This document shows positions 5,669 through 7,400 of a stretch of 7,400 nt of DNA, piece after piece. The position numbers and the translations under genes are program-made. The notes under the pieces were generated by a model. The model saw nothing but the letters and a program-made list of their open reading frames with translations. It ran no database searches and had not been told where the DNA came from. Source of the stretch: JAQVUB01 sp033809415 (GTDB lineage: Bacteria; Verrucomicrobiota; Lentisphaeria; Oligosphaerales; Oligosphaeraceae); NCBI GenBank assembly GCA_033809415.1, contig JAPXLT010000243.1, positions 1-7,400 of the forward strand. Direction: 5' to 3'. The first letter of the stretch is position 1. The number at the start of each line of letters is the position of its first letter.

Positions 5669-7400
5669 TCATGCAGTACATACGCTGCCGGTCAGTAAAT
5701 CCGTGATGGTGATTTGCAGTGGAGCTTCTTCCTTGTTTTCCAAGGGGAAGACAAAACTGTAGACATTATCTCGGGTGTACTTGACATGGCGTTTTTGGTT
5801 GTACTCGATTTGGAAGGGGCGCAGGTCTGTGCCGCAGTTTTCCAGCCCGATGATGAGACAAGAATCACGAACAGTGGTTGTCGCAACTGGTCTCGGAAGA
5901 GACCCCTTCTCGAAGGCGGCTATGATCGCTCCGCCTGCGGCAGGCACCTTAACATCAACAGACCACATATTTCCATTTTGCCTAACCTTCAGAGCCTTGC
6001 CAGAAAGAAGTTCGCGGAACTGAGGCTGCTTATATGGCAACTCAATGGAAATGGTACCTGCCTGGGGCAACCCTTTTTCCTCGATGGACTTCCAGATTGC
6101 TGTTCGTTCATCGTAGGTTCTGTTGTCGTTGACCACAAAGATGTAAGTCGTGTTTTTGCTGCAACGTGGATTCAGAATGAGGCGCGGTGTCGAGCAATCC
6201 AATTTCCTTGGCAGAATGGCATCCAGCTTTTCGCGCAATGCAGCCGCATATTTTTCCATGACAGCCCTGTCCTGGTCTGCCGTAACGCCAGGCATCGTCT
6301 TCTTCTTGACAATATCCACTGTGCTCTGGTCATCCTTCGAGGCATAGTCCTGACTGGTAGACAAGGCATTGGCATTGACGCCCTTGCGGAAGAAGAAGTC
6401 AAAGGAGAATGTCAAGGCGCGAGGTATGTCAGCCAAGCATTGCTGGTCTTTGATGACGATACCGCCTTGCTTTGCATAGGCGCATATTTTCCTGTAAATC
6501 GACTCGGTCATGACATCAGCACGCGCCAATACCAGCATATCGTAATGCTTCAACTCACCGGCCAATACATCATCCTCGATAATGACATCAAAAGGAATAT
6601 GCGACATGGCCAGCAACGTAGCAAAGTTGTAAATCTGATAATTGGCGTAATGGGTATGTTCACGCTCGGGATTGCCATAGACACGTGCCGTCAGGCAATC
6701 CAAAACAGCTACGTTTCGTGGGATATTACGGGTGTTGCGCGCCAGTTCACCGAAGGGGACTAAGACATTTTTGCAGAAAGAGGCCATGGCTGCCTCCGTC
6801 GCACGGGAATAGACGTATTCATTGCCACCGTCAATAAAAATCTCCATTGGGCTGCCAAAATAGCTGCCCAATGCCATGCCACCGCGGGAAAGATAGAACC
6901 AGGCGCATTCAGTCCATCGGTCGGGTCCCATGCGCACCGTCAATTCACGGTTTTTGCGATTTTCACCGCTTGGAAAGATGCTGCCCGCATAATTCCACAA
7001 AGTGATGCTGGGGATGCTGGCATTGCCCAGGTGGCGGGATGCGCAATCCAAGGTTTCCACGAAAAGGGACGTCTTCGGGTCGGGATTCGTATAAGTCCAG
7101 CTGCTGACGGCATCCATTCCGGCAAAGCGCTGTGGTATGGGGCACAGCCTGTAGGGATCGGTCAGCACAATCATATCAGGCCGATAGCGATGCGCCACTT
7201 CTGCCATAAGCCGGTTGGTAGCGGACCAGCCATCGCCCTCCGTAAAGTAGTATTTCATATACGCCACTTCCTTGTCATCGTCTGCGACGACGCCCTGCCG
7301 AATGAAGGGGGCATCCAAGTAGGCAAAAGCATCTGTGCGGAAGGTATTGCGCAACTCATCCAAGGAAAAGCCCATTTTCCTCTCATGCATCGTGCGAGTT
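5669..7400 (-). CDS. Large glycoside-hydrolase-like protein with GATase-like domain, 5' partial
   Basis: At least 576 residues; the reading frame stays open through the right edge with no upstream stop, so the N-terminus lies outside the window and the ATG at 7390 is probably internal. Counting from that Met, residues 1-205 look like the later half of a TIM barrel (DMIVLTDPYR 72-81, SSWTY 96-100, SITLWNY 128-134, then a Trp/Tyr/Gly-rich stretch to 180). Residues 225-315 resemble the Rossmann-type, glutamine-amidotransferase-like domain seen in GH42-type beta-galactosidases (NVAVLD 226-231, PFDVIIEDDV 266-275, YDMLVLARADVM 283-294, AYAKQGGIVI 304-313). The Cys of true amidotransferases is not evident. 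Residues 400-573 are beta-rich, with KNTTYIFVVNDN (412-423) typical of a C-terminal sandwich. The gene heads the visible part of the minus-strand cluster. The architecture suggests a glycosidase-like enzyme; family and substrate are not recognised, and catalytic residues may lie in the missing part. Confidence 0.75.
   Translation of the reverse strand, partial: TRTMHERKMGFSLDELRNTFRTDAFAYLDAPFIRQGVVADDDKEVAYMKYYFTEGDGWSATNRLMAEVAHRYRPDMIVLTDPYRLCPIPQRFAGMDAVSSWTYTNPDPKTSLFVETLDCASRHLGNASIPSITLWNYAGSIFPSGENRKNRELTVRMGPDRWTECAWFYLSRGGMALGSYFGSPMEIFIDGGNEYVYSRATEAAMASFCKNVLVPFGELARNTRNIPRNVAVLDCLTARVYGNPEREHTHYANYQIYNFATLLAMSHIPFDVIIEDDVLAGELKHYDMLVLARADVMTESIYRKICAYAKQGGIVIKDQQCLADIPRALTFSFDFFFRKGVNANALSTSQDYASKDDQSTVDIVKKKTMPGVTADQDRAVMEKYAAALREKLDAILPRKLDCSTPRLILNPRCSKNTTYIFVVNDNRTYDERTAIWKSIEEKGLPQAGTISIELPYKQPQFRELLSGKALKVRQNGNMWSVDVKVPAAGGAIIAAFEKGSLPRPVATTTVRDSCLIIGLENCGTDLRPFQIEYNQKRHVKYTRDNVYSFVFPLENKEEAPLQITITDLLTGSVCTA

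Noticed and set aside
5714..6763. Plus-strand open frame of 349 codons
   Set aside because: It lies wholly antisense to the glycoside-hydrolase-like gene (5669-7400 minus), which has coherent domains. The plus-strand translation has no recognisable motif, and the compact minus-strand operon explains the region.

Overview
The window most likely comes from a member of the Lentisphaerota (Victivallales-like; PVC superphylum). The best clue is a pseudopilin-like protein at 1066-1821. It pairs a type IV prepilin N-terminus (FTLIELLVVIAII) with a C-terminal His-X9-Asp-Gly motif, a combination hugely expanded in Lentisphaerota and their PVC relatives. Several secreted proteins of carbohydrate-degradation type, and intergenic spacers built from short repeats, fit the same origin. 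The taxonomic call is inference from protein style; there is no rRNA or other marker gene here.

Layout. Positions 1-78 are a perfect 9-bp tandem array that runs off the left edge. A plus-strand pair follows: an amidohydrolase-family metal-dependent hydrolase (182-1051) and the H-X9-DG pseudopilin-like protein (1066-1821), whose strong Shine-Dalgarno overlaps the first gene's stop codon. Positions 1822-2289 form a convergent spacer of about 470 bp. It is packed with inverted repeats, including a perfect 19-bp inverted repeat pair (1928-1946 and 2274-2292) bounding a 365-bp segment with internal hairpins and a second 9-bp-period repeat. The rest (2290-7400) is one compact minus-strand gene cluster, transcribed from right to left. 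In order it encodes the C-terminal part of a large glycoside-hydrolase-like protein with a GATase-like domain (5669 to beyond 7400, 5' partial), a secreted (beta/alpha)-barrel-like protein (4297-5640), a secreted LamG/concanavalin-like protein (3559-4236) and a paralogue of the 4297-5640 protein with a possible lipobox (2290-3555). Gaps are 28, 60 and 3 nt.

How the genes may work together. The minus-strand cluster looks like an operon for extracytoplasmic handling of a glycan or glycoconjugate: two related secreted putative hydrolases, a likely carbohydrate-binding LamG protein and a larger multidomain hydrolase-like protein. None carries a signature I can tie to a numbered CAZy family, so substrate and reaction are unknown. 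The amidohydrolase lacks a signal peptide and should be cytoplasmic; its pairing with a pseudopilin is evident from spacing, but the functional link is not. No tRNA, rRNA, CRISPR array, transposase or phage gene is visible. The points most worth following are the paralogous pair sharing a W-x3-PEELR motif and the structured convergent spacer.
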